This document shows, piece by piece, positions 34,768 through 44,139 of a DNA stretch of 64,000 nt. Origin of the DNA: Actinomadura alba (GTDB taxonomy: Bacteria; Actinomycetota; Actinomycetes; Streptosporangiales; Streptosporangiaceae). The translations under genes were made by a program, and so were the position numbers. Location: the NCBI RefSeq assembly GCF_014323705.1, contig NZ_JABVEC010000037.1, positions 1 through 64,000 of the forward strand, read 5' to 3'. Each line of letters opens with the position of its first letter. Within the stretch, counting starts at the first letter, position 1. The notes beneath the pieces are model-generated. The model saw nothing but the letters and a program-made list of their open reading frames with translations. It ran no database searches and was not told the origin of the DNA.

Positions 34768-35868
34768 TCATCTCACCCGGTACGGCTCGGCGTCGGGGTA
34801 CTTGAGCGTCACGCCGAGGCCGGGAGCGTCGTCGCGGGGACGCACTGTGCCGCCGGCGGACGACAGGGTGCCGTCGAAGAGCCGTTCCTCGATGCGGACG
34901 TGATCATGGAACCACTCGATGTGCCGCGTGACCGGGGTCGACGACATGACGGCGGCATGCAGATGGGGGGCGCGGTGCCCGGACAGCTCACGCCCCCTCG
35001 CACGGGCGAGGGCGGCGACGCGCTGGAACTCGGTGATCCCGCCGCAGCGGGTGACATCCGCCTGGAGGCAGTCGACGTTTCCGATCATTCGCGCGAAGTA
35101 GGGAAGGTCGAAGCCGTACTCGCCCGCCGCGACCTCGGGGGCGACGGCCCGCGCGACCGCCCGTAGGCCGGGCAGGTCGTCGGCGGGCACCGGTTCCTCC
35201 AGCCACCGCAGATCGAGGTCCTCGGCGGCGCGGGCAACTCTGATCGCCTGTTTGACCGAGTATGCGCCGTTGGCGTCGGCGTACAGCTCCACCCCCGCAC
35301 CCACGATCTCGCGCGCCAACCGGAGCCGGGCGAGGTCCCGCTCCTCGTTCGCACCCCGGCCTTCCCCGATCTCGATCTTGACTCGGGGAATCCGCAGGTC
35401 GTGGGCCCAGTGCTCGAGCCGGCGGCGGAGCCGGTCGTCTCCGAGGGTGGTGAACGCGCCGGAGCCGTACACCGGGACCTCCGCGCGCACGACGCCGAGC
35501 AGGTGGTGCAGGGGAAGGTCCAGCGACCGGGCCTTGAGGTCCCATAGTGCGCAGTCGAGTGCCGAGATCGCGAGCGAGCACATGCCGACTCGGCCGGCGT
35601 CGCGCACCGCCCGGCACATCGCCTCATGGCACCCCGGGACGTCCAGCATCGGCCGACCGCGCACGACGGGGGCCAGCTGGTGCGTGATCAGCGTGGCCGT
35701 CGCGGAGGGGCCGTAGGTCCACCCGATCCCGGTGACGTCGCCCGCATGCGCCCGGGCCAGCACCAGGGTGGTCTCCGACCGGGTGAACGTGCCGTCGGCC
35801 GCAGGGTCTTCGCTGGGAACGGTGTAGGCGGCGGCGCCCACGTCATCGATCCGCTCGCCCGTGTTCAC
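34768..35868 (-). CDS. enolase-superfamily enzyme (mandelate racemase type)
   Basis: 366 aa. The barrel has the KxE/KxK-type base in RVKIEIG, metal ligands D in YADANGAY, E in WLEEPVP and E in VAAGEYG, and SGHRAPHLHA at the position of the second base. The family abstracts a proton next to a carboxylate (racemases, dehydratases, cycloisomerases). Substrate not assignable. No metabolic neighbours; the following 209 bases (35869-36077) hold no gene. Confidence 0.88.
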   Translation of the reverse strand: MNTGERIDDVGAAAYTVPSEDPAADGTFTRSETTLVLARAHAGDVTGIGWTYGPSATATLITHQLAPVVRGRPMLDVPGCHEAMCRAVRDAGRVGMCSLAISALDCALWDLKARSLDLPLHHLLGVVRAEVPVYGSGAFTTLGDDRLRRRLEHWAHDLRIPRVKIEIGEGRGANEERDLARLRLAREIVGAGVELYADANGAYSVKQAIRVARAAEDLDLRWLEEPVPADDLPGLRAVARAVAPEVAAGEYGFDLPYFARMIGNVDCLQADVTRCGGITEFQRVAALARARGRELSGHRAPHLHAAVMSSTPVTRHIEWFHDHVRIEERLFDGTLSSAGGTVRPRDDAPGLGVTLKYPDAEPYRVR

Positions 35869-36077
35869 AGCCGATGTCGCCCGGCGCCGAGCCGGCCTCT
35901 CTCCCGCCGCGCCCGGATCGGGTACCGCCCTGCGAGATCACCGGTGCACCGTGGCGGCGGCACACCACCGCGGCCACGGCGTCCCCCGGTCGCCATCTCC
36001 AGATCCCTGGTCATAGCAGGTCACAGCGTTACGCGGACCATCGGTCGCCGGTCGGGCCGGGCGGGGCCTCACGGTCG

Positions 36078-36548
36078 CTAACGCTCGCCGCGCCCCGGCT
36101 CTCTCTCGTGCTGGAACATGTTCGGCCGCCCCTTCTGCCCCTTCTGGCGCATGCCGACGGCCATCGCCCCCAGCCCCAGCAGGAGGATCACGGCTCCGGT
36201 CACGACGTTGTTCCAGATGCTCGCCCTCGTGGCCGAGTGCATCACCCATGGCGCGATGATCGTCCACACGCCGATGAGCGGTGCGATCCAGGTCAGCCCG
36301 TGCATGCGCCCGAAGGCCGACGCCAGGCCGAGGGCCAGAGCCGCTACGGCGAGGCCGGTGATGAGGTTGCTGACGGACAGCCGGGACAGGCCCTGGAAGC
36401 CCACCACCCATGGGGATATCGCCAGATACAGGCCGGAAAGCATGGTCAACCCGTCGACCGCCTGGGCGGCCGGAGTGCATGACGCCCGTTCGTATCTGTC
36501 CCTCAGCTCGAGGATGTCCGGATGCCGTTCAAGGCCTGGTCGAGTCAT
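36078..36548 (-). CDS. SPW-repeat membrane protein
   Basis: 156 aa with two SPW-type units: ISPWVVGFQG and IAPWVMHS, each in a pair of membrane helices (four helices total). A soluble N-terminus (LERHPDILELRDRYE) and a basic Gln/Lys C-terminus flank them. Function unknown; the family is often stress-regulated in actinomycetes. The ATG follows AAGGAGG by nine bases. A possible sigma-B-like promoter lies upstream. Confidence 0.9.
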   Translation of the reverse strand: MTRPGLERHPDILELRDRYERASCTPAAQAVDGLTMLSGLYLAISPWVVGFQGLSRLSVSNLITGLAVAALALGLASAFGRMHGLTWIAPLIGVWTIIAPWVMHSATRASIWNNVVTGAVILLLGLGAMAVGMRQKGQKGRPNMFQHEREPGRGER

Positions 36549-36589
36549 TGACCTCGGCCTCCTTAGTTCGCGGAACTGACAAATCCCCC

Positions 36590-36615
36590 GTACCCCGGCC
36601 GAATCGGTGTTCCAC
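36590..36615 (-). promoter_or_regulatory. possible sigma-B-type promoter
   Basis: On the minus strand GTGGAA, 14 bases, GGGTAC matches the loose actinomycete stress-sigma pattern (G-T/TT then GGGTA). It ends 42 bases before the SPW start. Confidence 0.35.
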
Positions 36616-36781
36616 GCTGGTCAAGGCAAAGTTTTCATGTACCTGGGCTCGCGCGAGCGCCCGGAACCCCGCCTGTCACGGGGGCCGCCTGCCGCGTGGA
36701 GCTTTATTACCGTCATCACGGGTTTGGTCGATTTATCAGGGAATGTCCAGGAGAACGATACGCATGGAGGGAGACGTCACC

Positions 36782-38575
36782 ATGCCGCGTACGGTCGGGG
36801 ACTATCTGCTGGAACGGCTGCGCCAGTGGGGCGTGGAACGTCTCTTCGGTTACCCGGGAGACGGCATCAACGGGATCATCGCGGCGCTGGGCCGAGCCGG
36901 CGACCGGCCCGCGTTCGTCCAGGCCAGGCACGAGGAGATGTGCGCCTTCCAGGCCGTCGGATACGCCAAGTTCAGCGGCCGGCCGGGTGTTTGCGTCGCC
37001 ACCAGCGGGCCGGGGGCCGTCCACCTGCTCAACGGGCTGTACGACGCCAAACTCGACCACGTGCCGGTGGTGGCGATCGCCGGCCAGACCGCCCGCACCG
37101 CCATGGGCGGCAACTATCAGCAGGAGCTCGATCTGATCTCCCTCTTCAAGGACGTCGCGAGCGCCTACCTGCAGATGGCCACCGTTCCGGCCCAGCTGCC
37201 CAACCTGATCGACCGGGCGATGCGCATCGCGCTGGCCGAACACGCTCCGACCTGCCTCATCATCCCCGCCGACCTGCAGGATGAGGCCTACGAACCGCCG
37301 GAGCACGCGTTCAAGCAGGTGCCCTCGTCGACGCCCGGTTACGTGCCCCCGATCACCCGGGCCCCGGACACCGAGATCGCCCGCGCCGCCGAGGTGCTCA
37401 ACGCCGGCTCGAAGGTCGCCATCCTCGTGGGACAGGGCGCACGCGGGGCGGCGGAGGAGGTAAAGCAGCTGGCCGACCTCACCGGGGCCGGCGTCGCCAA
37501 GGCGCTGCTCGGCAAGGACGTCCTGCCCGACGACCTGCCCTACGTCACCGGAGCCATCGGGTTGCTGGGCACCCGCCCGTCGTACGAGCTCATGCGCGAC
37601 TGCGACACCCTGCTCATCATCGGCTCCAACTTCCCCTACACCCAGTTCCTGCCGCCGTTCGGCCAGGCCAGGGGGGTACAGATCGACATCGACGGCCGAT
37701 TGATCGGGATGCGTTACCCGACCGAGGCCAACCTCGTCGGCGATGCCGCCGAGACGCTGCGGGCCCTGATCCCCCGGTTGCGCCGCAAGGCCGACCGGTC
37801 CTGGCGGGAGACCATCGAGCGCAACGTGGACCGCTGGTGGGGCATCGTCGAACGACAGGCCAAGGTGCCGGCCGACCCGATCAACCCGATGCTGCTGTTC
37901 TGGGAACTGTCCTCGCGGCTGCCCGTCGACGCGATCGTGACCGCCGACTCGGGCTCGGCGGCCAACTGGTACGCCCGTGACCTGAGGTTCCGGGCCGGTG
38001 TCCGCGGCTCGCTGTCGGGCAACCTGGCGACCATGGGGTCCGGCGTGCCGTACGCCATCGGGGCCAAGTTCGCCCATCCCGGCCGTCCGGTCATCGCCTT
38101 CGTCGGCGACGGCGCCATGCAGATGAACGGCATGGCCGAGCTAATCACGATCAAACGCTACTTCGAGGAGTGGTCCGACCGCCGCCTGATCGTGGCGGTG
38201 CTGCACAACAACGACCTCAACCAGGTCACCTGGGAGCTGCGGGGCATGGCCGGCGCGCCGAAGTTCGAGCAGTCGCAGGCGCTGCCCGACGTGTCGTACG
38301 CCGCCTTCGCGCGCTCCATCGACCTCGTGGGCATCGAGGTGGACAAGCCGGAGGCGGTCGGGCCCGCGTGGGACCGGGCGCTCGCCGCCGACCGGCCGGT
38401 CGTCCTCGACGTGCACTGCGACCCCGACATCCCGCCCATCCCGCCGCACGCGGACTTCGAGCAGATCAAGGATGCCGCCGAGGCCATCATCAAGGGCGAT
38501 CCCGACGCGTTCGGCATCGTCGCCAAGGGCCTCAGGACCAAGGCCCAGGAGCTCTTCGGCCGCAGGGGCGACTGA
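36782..38575 (+). CDS. thiamine-diphosphate-dependent enzyme (pyruvate oxidase/acetolactate synthase-like)
   Basis: 597 aa. Catalytic Glu in ARHEEMCAFQAVGYAKFSG, pyrimidine and middle domains, and the diphosphate motif GDGAMQMNGM ending in LHNNDLNQV. Overall layout is of PoxB/acetolactate synthase-type decarboxylases; the catalytic small subunit of acetolactate synthase is not adjacent, so a stress-type pyruvate oxidase-like enzyme is more likely. ATG at 36782 has GGAGGGA upstream; the ATG at 36764 is possible. Substrate not proven. Confidence 0.88.
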   Translation: MPRTVGDYLLERLRQWGVERLFGYPGDGINGIIAALGRAGDRPAFVQARHEEMCAFQAVGYAKFSGRPGVCVATSGPGAVHLLNGLYDAKLDHVPVVAIAGQTARTAMGGNYQQELDLISLFKDVASAYLQMATVPAQLPNLIDRAMRIALAEHAPTCLIIPADLQDEAYEPPEHAFKQVPSSTPGYVPPITRAPDTEIARAAEVLNAGSKVAILVGQGARGAAEEVKQLADLTGAGVAKALLGKDVLPDDLPYVTGAIGLLGTRPSYELMRDCDTLLIIGSNFPYTQFLPPFGQARGVQIDIDGRLIGMRYPTEANLVGDAAETLRALIPRLRRKADRSWRETIERNVDRWWGIVERQAKVPADPINPMLLFWELSSRLPVDAIVTADSGSAANWYARDLRFRAGVRGSLSGNLATMGSGVPYAIGAKFAHPGRPVIAFVGDGAMQMNGMAELITIKRYFEEWSDRRLIVAVLHNNDLNQVTWELRGMAGAPKFEQSQALPDVSYAAFARSIDLVGIEVDKPEAVGPAWDRALAADRPVVLDVHCDPDIPPIPPHADFEQIKDAAEAIIKGDPDAFGIVAKGLRTKAQELFGRRGD

Positions 38576-38596
38576 GTAGGCACAGTGCGTACGGCC

Positions 38597-39601
38597 TCAG
38601 CCGTGGCGCAGTGCCCGCAGTGACTGCCTCAGGGAGCCGAGGGTGGCGAGTACGGCCGTGGGCTCGTATCCGCAGTGCGCCATGCAGTTGGCACAGCGGG
38701 GATCGCGCCCGCGACCGTACGAGCTCCAGTCGGTGTCGTCGATGAGCTCCTGGTAGGTCTGCGCGTAGCCGTCGGCCATCAGGTAACAGGGGCGCTGCCA
38801 GCCGTGCAGGGAGTAGGACGGGATGGCCCAGGCGGTGCAGGGGAAATCGACCTTTCCTTCGAGGAAGTCCAGGAACAGCGGCGTGTGGTTGAACCGCCAT
38901 CTGCGCCGCCTGCCGTCGGCGAACGCCTTGCGGAACAGCCGCCGGGTCTCCTGGACGCCGAGAAAGCAGTCCTGGTCCGGTGCCTTCTCGTACGCGTACC
39001 CAGGAGAGATCATCATCTCGTCGACCCGCAGGTCGTCGTTGAGGAAGTCGAGCACGTCGATGACCGTCTGCGGGCTGTCGGTGTTGAAGAACGTCGTGTT
39101 GGTGGTCACGCGGAAACCCCGGCGCCGGCACTCGCGGACCGCGGCCACGGCCTCGTCGAAGACGCCCTCCTTGCACACCGAGGCGTCGTGGCGCTCGCGC
39201 AGCCCGTCGAGGTGCACCGTCCAGGCGAAGTAGCGTGACGGCTCGAACTGCTCGATCTTCTTGGGGATCAGCAGGGCGTTGGTGCACAGGAACACGTACT
39301 TCTTGAGGGCGATGAGTTCCCGGACCAGCTGTCCGATCTGCGGATGCATGAGCGGTTCCCCACCGGCGATCGACACCATCGGGGCGCCGGCGTCCTTCAC
39401 CGCGGCCACGGCCTGCTCGACCGGCATGCGCCGCTTCAGTACGTCGGCGGGATGCTGGATCTTCCCGCAGCCGGCGCACGCGAGATTGCACGCGAACAGC
39501 GGCTCGAGTTCGACGAGCAGCGGGAACCTCGCCCGCCGGCGCAGTTTCTGCCAGAGGATGTAGCCGCCGACGCGCAGGCTCTGGCGGATCGGCATCGCCA
39601 T
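38597..39601 (-). CDS. hpnH: adenosyl-hopene transferase, radical SAM
   Basis: 334 aa. Radical SAM cluster motif CNLACAGCGKI, SIAGGEPLMHP, and a C-terminal cysteine pair CANCMAHCGY typical of HpnH, which links the adenosyl radical to diploptene to make adenosylhopane. Start ATG of MAMPIRQS overlaps the upstream stop (TGATG). Last gene of the hopanoid operon, convergent with the TPP gene. Confidence 0.93.
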   Translation of the reverse strand: MAMPIRQSLRVGGYILWQKLRRRARFPLLVELEPLFACNLACAGCGKIQHPADVLKRRMPVEQAVAAVKDAGAPMVSIAGGEPLMHPQIGQLVRELIALKKYVFLCTNALLIPKKIEQFEPSRYFAWTVHLDGLRERHDASVCKEGVFDEAVAAVRECRRRGFRVTTNTTFFNTDSPQTVIDVLDFLNDDLRVDEMMISPGYAYEKAPDQDCFLGVQETRRLFRKAFADGRRRRWRFNHTPLFLDFLEGKVDFPCTAWAIPSYSLHGWQRPCYLMADGYAQTYQELIDDTDWSSYGRGRDPRCANCMAHCGYEPTAVLATLGSLRQSLRALRHG

Positions 39602-41097
39602 CAGGATCGAACCCGCAGAGGCAGGGTGAAGCTGATGGTCTCCTCGGCCACGGGATTCTCCTCGATGGTCACCGGGCCCAGCCCCCGCAGCTCCGCCACC
39701 ACGGCGTCGACGAGCCACGGCGGGGCCGACGCGCCCGCCGTGAGGCCGACCGTGCGGGCGCCGGCGAGCCAGTCCAGCGCGATGTCGCTCGGGCCGTCGA
39801 TGAGGTGGGCGACGGTGCCCTCGCGGGCGGCGACCTCGGCGAGCCGCCGGGAGTTCGACGAGTTGGCGGACCCGACGACGAGGACGAGGTCGGCGCCGCC
39901 GGCCACCGCCTGTACGGCGCGCTGCCGGTTGGTCGTCGCGTAACAGATGTCATCCGTGCGCGGACCCTCGGCATCGGGGAACCGGCGCCGGATCGCCGCC
40001 GCGATGTGCCCGGCCTCATCCGCGGCGAGAGTGGTCTGCATGAGGTAGGCGATCCGCCGATCGCCCGGCAGGGTCGCCACGTCGTCGACGTTCTCGACGA
40101 GCACGCCACGGCCCGGTATCTCGCCGAGGGTGCCCTCGACCTCTTCGTGCCCGGCGTGGCCGATCAGGACCACGAGGTCGCCGCGGGCGGCGAACCTGCG
40201 TGCCTCGGCGTGCACCTTGGCGACCAGCGGGCAGGTCGCATCGATCACCTGCAGGCCGCGCCGCGCGGCGTCCTCTCGCACCGCCGGTCCGACGCCGTGC
40301 GCCGAGAAGATCGTGACCGCCCCGGCCGGGACCTCGGTCAGCTCTTCGACGAAGATCGCGCCCTGCTGTTCCAGCTCCTCGACCACGTGCCTGTTGTGCA
40401 CGATCTGCTTGCGGACATAGACAGGAGGCCCGTGCCGCTCCAGGGCCCGGACGACGATCTCGATGGCCCGGTCGACCCCGGCGCAGAACGATCTCGGCGC
40501 GGCGAGCAGTACCCGCCGGGGCCCGGCGGCCGCGGCCCAGCGCACCAGGACCGGGCCGACGCGAGCGAGGGTGCGGCGTGCGGCCAGGCCGCCGGTCAGG
40601 GTGTGCGGGCCGAGCATCGCGTGGTTCGGAGTGTCGACGATGACGCGCACCGCCGCGAACGGCCGGCCTGCCGCGGCACCGGCCAGCGGCCCGGCCTCCA
40701 TGTCGACCGCCCGCGCGCCGGCGGCCGACAGCCGCCGGCGCTCCGCTCCGGTCACGACGTGGTCGCTGGTGACGAGCGGGCCGATCTGCGCGCGCATCCC
40801 GGCGCGCACCAGCTCTCCCGCGAGGAGCGCGGCCGAGGGGCAGGGGACCACCCGGCCGCCGAAGCGCACCTCGCTAGCCACGAGCACCTCTCCCGGCCGG
40901 AGGTCCTCGTCGAGGGCACCGCCCACCCCGGCCACGGCGAGTGCCCCGAAACCGGGCAGCAGCGCCCCGGCGCGCCGGGCACGGACGGGACCCATTCCGG
41001 TGCGGATCAGCGTCACCTCCGCCGGATCGCCGGGCAGGCCGCGCCGCAGCGCCCGCGCCTCGATGCCGAGCGCGGTGCAGATCAGCAGGCGCGTCAT
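39601..41097 (-). CDS. HpnG nucleosidase-IspH fusion
   Basis: 498 aa. Residues 1-190 form a nucleoside phosphorylase-type domain (MTRLLICTALGIEARALR, GVGGALDEDL, VDMEAGPLAGAA), matching HpnG, which removes adenine from adenosylhopane. Residues 195-498 are complete IspH (HMB-PP reductase) with iron-sulfur cysteines in SFCAGVDRAIEI (C205), DATCPLVAKVH and ICYATTNRQRAV, plus VHNRHVVEEL and GHAGHEEVEGT. Two enzymes of a pathway's two ends, the MEP route and side-chain maturation, share one chain. ATG overlaps the cyclase stop (ATGA). Confidence 0.9.
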   Translation of the reverse strand: MTRLLICTALGIEARALRRGLPGDPAEVTLIRTGMGPVRARRAGALLPGFGALAVAGVGGALDEDLRPGEVLVASEVRFGGRVVPCPSAALLAGELVRAGMRAQIGPLVTSDHVVTGAERRRLSAAGARAVDMEAGPLAGAAAGRPFAAVRVIVDTPNHAMLGPHTLTGGLAARRTLARVGPVLVRWAAAAGPRRVLLAAPRSFCAGVDRAIEIVVRALERHGPPVYVRKQIVHNRHVVEELEQQGAIFVEELTEVPAGAVTIFSAHGVGPAVREDAARRGLQVIDATCPLVAKVHAEARRFAARGDLVVLIGHAGHEEVEGTLGEIPGRGVLVENVDDVATLPGDRRIAYLMQTTLAADEAGHIAAAIRRRFPDAEGPRTDDICYATTNRQRAVQAVAGGADLVLVVGSANSSNSRRLAEVAAREGTVAHLIDGPSDIALDWLAGARTVGLTAGASAPPWLVDAVVAELRGLGPVTIEENPVAEETISFTLPLRVRS

Positions 41098-43124
41098 GCC
41101 GGTATCTCCGCGATCGGGTCCACGGGATCCATGTCCTGGGCCCGCCCCCGCCCCGGCCTCGGCCCCGGCCCCGGCTTCGGCTTCGGCCCCGGCTTCGGCT
41201 CCGGCTCCGGCCTCGGCTCCGGCTCGGGGGCCGAGCCGAGATCTCCCTGCGACCTGAGGTCCGGGCGCAGGCGCAGATAGCGCCCGAGGGCGCTGATGGG
41301 GAAGACCAGCCGGTAGAGGTGGTAGTTGATGTAGAAGTCGCCGGGGAACCCCGTCCCGGTGAAGTGCGGTTCGTCCCAGGTGCCGTCCGCGCGCTGATGC
41401 TCGACGAGCCAGGCGATGCCCCCGTCCATCGTCGGCGTGCGCCGGCCCGTGGCGAGCAGGGCCATGAGCGCCCACGCGGTCTGCGACGCGGTCGAGGCAC
41501 CGCGGCCGATCCAGGCCGGGTCGTCGTAGGAGCGCAGGTCCTCGCCCCAGCCGCCGTCGTCGTTCTGATGGGCCTCCAGCCAGGCGACGGCCCGTCTCAC
41601 GCACTTCGCATCCGGCCGGATGCCGGCCGCGATGAGGGCGGGGAGCACGGCGCCGGTGCCGTACAGGTGGTTGGCCCCCCACCGGCCGAACCACGATCCG
41701 TCGGCCTCCTGCGCCTTCAGCAGCCAGGTGACGGCCCGTCCGATGACGGCCGTACCGGGTCGTTCGGCGGCCAGCGCCTCGATGACGTGCGCGGTGACGT
41801 CGGCGGACGGCGGGTCGATCACGGCACCGAAGTCGCAGAAGGGCAGCCTGGTGCACAGTTCGCGGGTGTTGTCGGCATCGAAGGCCGCGAAGCCACCGTC
41901 ACGGGACGCCATGCCGGTCATCCAGCGCACCGCCCGCTCGATCGCCGGCCGGGTGCCCGGACGGCGGACGCGGCGGAGGGCGAGGATCACTTCGGCGGTG
42001 TCGTCGGTGTCGGGATAGCCGTCGTTGTCGAACTCGAACGCCCAGCCCCCGGGGGCCAGCGACGGCCTTCGCACGGCCCAGTCGCCGGAACCCTTGACCT
42101 CCTCGCCGACCAGCCAGCCGGCGGCCCGCACCAGAGCCGGATGATCCTCGCTGACGCCCGCGTCGGCCAGGGCGTTGATCGCGAGTGCGGTGTCCCACAC
42201 CGGGGACTGGCAGGCCTCCAGCCGGCGGCCCCGCTCGTCGCGGATCGTGAACCGCTCCAGCCCGGCCAGGCCCTTCCTCATCACCGGATGGTCGAGGCCG
42301 TACCCCCGCAGGTCGAGGGCGATCAGCGAGTAGACCCACGGCGGCTGGATGCCGCCCCAGGAACCGTCCGCCTCCTGCCGCGCGACGATCCAGTCGGTGG
42401 CACGCCTGAGCGCCGCCCGCCGCAGACCCGGGATCGGCCGCCGGCCGTAGCGGTGCAGGACACGGTCGAGGGTCCTGAACGCCCCATCCCAGCCGACCGA
42501 CGGGCGCGGCCGTACGGGACGTCCCGTACGCAGTTCGGGCAGGTCGAACGGGAGCGGACGCACCGGCCGCCGGGCGCTCACCACCGTGAGAGGCACGATC
42601 GTCTGCCGGGCCCAGCAGGCCCAGTCATAGATGTTCAGGGGGACCCACGGCGGCAGGAACATGAGTTCGGGGGGCAGGACGGGCAGTTCGTCCCACGACC
42701 ACCGGCCGAACATCGCCAGCCAGATCCGGGTGAAGACGCGGCTGGACTCGATGCCGCCGGCCTGCCGGACGAACGCGGCGGCCGAGCGCATGTGCGCGGC
42801 GTCGGCCGGGTCGCCCGCGAGCCGCAGCGCGGTGTAGGCCTCGATGGTGGTGGACAGGTCGCCGGGCCCGCCGTGGAAGTTGGCCCACGTCCCGTCGTCG
42901 CGCTGCTCACCGCGGATCCAGCGGGCCGCCTCGGCGGTGTCCCGCTGTTCGCGGATGCCCAGGAACTCCCGGAGGAGCAGGTCCTCGGCGTCCATCGTGA
43001 CGTTGGTCTGCAGTTCGCCCTTCCACCACCCGGCCGGCGCCTGCAGTCCGAGCAGGTGTTCGCATGCCGCCGTGGCGGCGAGTTCGGCGCGGGACGCCGA
43101 CGGAGGTGCGTCGAGTGCGGTCAT
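41094..43124 (-). CDS. shc: squalene-hopene cyclase
   Basis: 676 aa, membrane-bound terpene cyclase forming hopene/hopanol from squalene. The acid motif DTDD is in GYPDTDDTAEV; several QW repeats are visible (QEADGSWGG, QNDDGGWGE, QRADGTWDE). A C-terminal extension of about 45 residues, PEPEPRPEPEPKPG and similar, rich in Pro/Lys/Arg, follows the normal end; its DNA is a GGCTCCGGC-type repeat. Tightly coupled to genes on both sides. Confidence 0.95.
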   Translation of the reverse strand: MTALDAPPSASRAELAATAACEHLLGLQAPAGWWKGELQTNVTMDAEDLLLREFLGIREQRDTAEAARWIRGEQRDDGTWANFHGGPGDLSTTIEAYTALRLAGDPADAAHMRSAAAFVRQAGGIESSRVFTRIWLAMFGRWSWDELPVLPPELMFLPPWVPLNIYDWACWARQTIVPLTVVSARRPVRPLPFDLPELRTGRPVRPRPSVGWDGAFRTLDRVLHRYGRRPIPGLRRAALRRATDWIVARQEADGSWGGIQPPWVYSLIALDLRGYGLDHPVMRKGLAGLERFTIRDERGRRLEACQSPVWDTALAINALADAGVSEDHPALVRAAGWLVGEEVKGSGDWAVRRPSLAPGGWAFEFDNDGYPDTDDTAEVILALRRVRRPGTRPAIERAVRWMTGMASRDGGFAAFDADNTRELCTRLPFCDFGAVIDPPSADVTAHVIEALAAERPGTAVIGRAVTWLLKAQEADGSWFGRWGANHLYGTGAVLPALIAAGIRPDAKCVRRAVAWLEAHQNDDGGWGEDLRSYDDPAWIGRGASTASQTAWALMALLATGRRTPTMDGGIAWLVEHQRADGTWDEPHFTGTGFPGDFYINYHLYRLVFPISALGRYLRLRPDLRSQGDLGSAPEPEPRPEPEPKPGPKPKPGPGPRPGRGRAQDMDPVDPIAEIPA

Positions 43125-43125
43125 G

Positions 43126-44139
43126 TCAGTGATCCCGGGATGTGATGAAACGGGCGATGGCCAGGAACTCGGCGCGGACGTCGGCGGGCATCCGGGCTTC
43201 GGCGAGGTGGCCCTCGGCGAGGTCGAAGAGGTGTTCCGCCTCCTTCTCGGCCCACGCGCGGCCGCCCGCCTCGTCGATCAACCGGGCGGCCTCGTGCAGG
43301 TCGGCCTGCGACCTCGGCCCCGGGACGACCAGCGACCGGGCGAGCCGTTCGCCCGCCTCCGTACCGCTGGTGAGGGCGGCGACGATCGGCAGCGTCTTCT
43401 TCCCCGCCCGCAGGTCCGACATCTGCGGCTTGCCGGTCTTCTCCGGGGTACCCCAGATACCCAGCAGGTCGTCGGTGAGCTGGAAGGCCAGGCCGGCATC
43501 GGCGCCGAATGCCGTCAGCGCCGTGACCAGCGGCTCGGGCGCCTCCGCCAGCGTCGCGCCGATGGAGCACGCGCAGGCCAGCAGGGCTCCGGTCTTGTCC
43601 GCCGACATCTGCCGGCACTCTTCGAGGCTCACGTCCGGGCGCTTCTCGAACTCCAGGTCACTGGCCTGCCCGGCGATCAGCCGCCGGGTGGCGGCGGAAA
43701 GGCGGCGGGCCGCACGCACGCCGCCACGGGTCCCGTCCCGCAGGAGCAGTTCGGTGGCGAGAGCGAGCAGGGCGTCGCCGGCCAGGATGGCGGCCGAGCC
43801 GCCGAAGACGGTCCAGGCCGCCGGCCGATGCCGGCGCATGTGGTCGCCGTCCATGATGTCGTCGTGCAGCAGCGAGAACGCGTGCACGAGTTCCACGGCT
43901 GCGGCGGCCGGCGCGCATCGCTGCGCGTCTCCTCCGGCGGCTCGCGCCGACAGCACCGCGAGCGCGACCCGCAGCGCCTTGCCGCCCGCGTCGACCGGCC
44001 GGCCGGCCGGATCGACCCAGCCGAGGTGGTAGGCGGCGACCCGCGCCGACAGCGGATCGAGACGGTCGACGGCCTCGCGCAGGACGGGCTCGACGAGGTC
44101 GCGGGCGGCCGTCACGGACGGCGGGAGAGCCGCGGTCAT
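43126..44139 (-). CDS. polyprenyl diphosphate synthase
   Basis: 337 aa. First Asp-rich motif DDIMDGD (FARM) and second DDLLGIWG (SARM), with GKALRVAL and QMSADKTGALL. Supplies farnesyl or longer prenyl diphosphate for squalene formation. TGATG with hpnE and one base before the cyclase. Confidence 0.93.
   Translation of the reverse strand: MTAALPPSVTAARDLVEPVLREAVDRLDPLSARVAAYHLGWVDPAGRPVDAGGKALRVALAVLSARAAGGDAQRCAPAAAAVELVHAFSLLHDDIMDGDHMRRHRPAAWTVFGGSAAILAGDALLALATELLLRDGTRGGVRAARRLSAATRRLIAGQASDLEFEKRPDVSLEECRQMSADKTGALLACACSIGATLAEAPEPLVTALTAFGADAGLAFQLTDDLLGIWGTPEKTGKPQMSDLRAGKKTLPIVAALTSGTEAGERLARSLVVPGPRSQADLHEAARLIDEAGGRAWAEKEAEHLFDLAEGHLAEARMPADVRAEFLAIARFITSRDH

Noticed and set aside
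41097..41856. Long open frame upstream of the HpnG-IspH start
   Set aside because: It is the antiframe of the squalene-hopene cyclase; real start is the ATG overlapping the cyclase stop.
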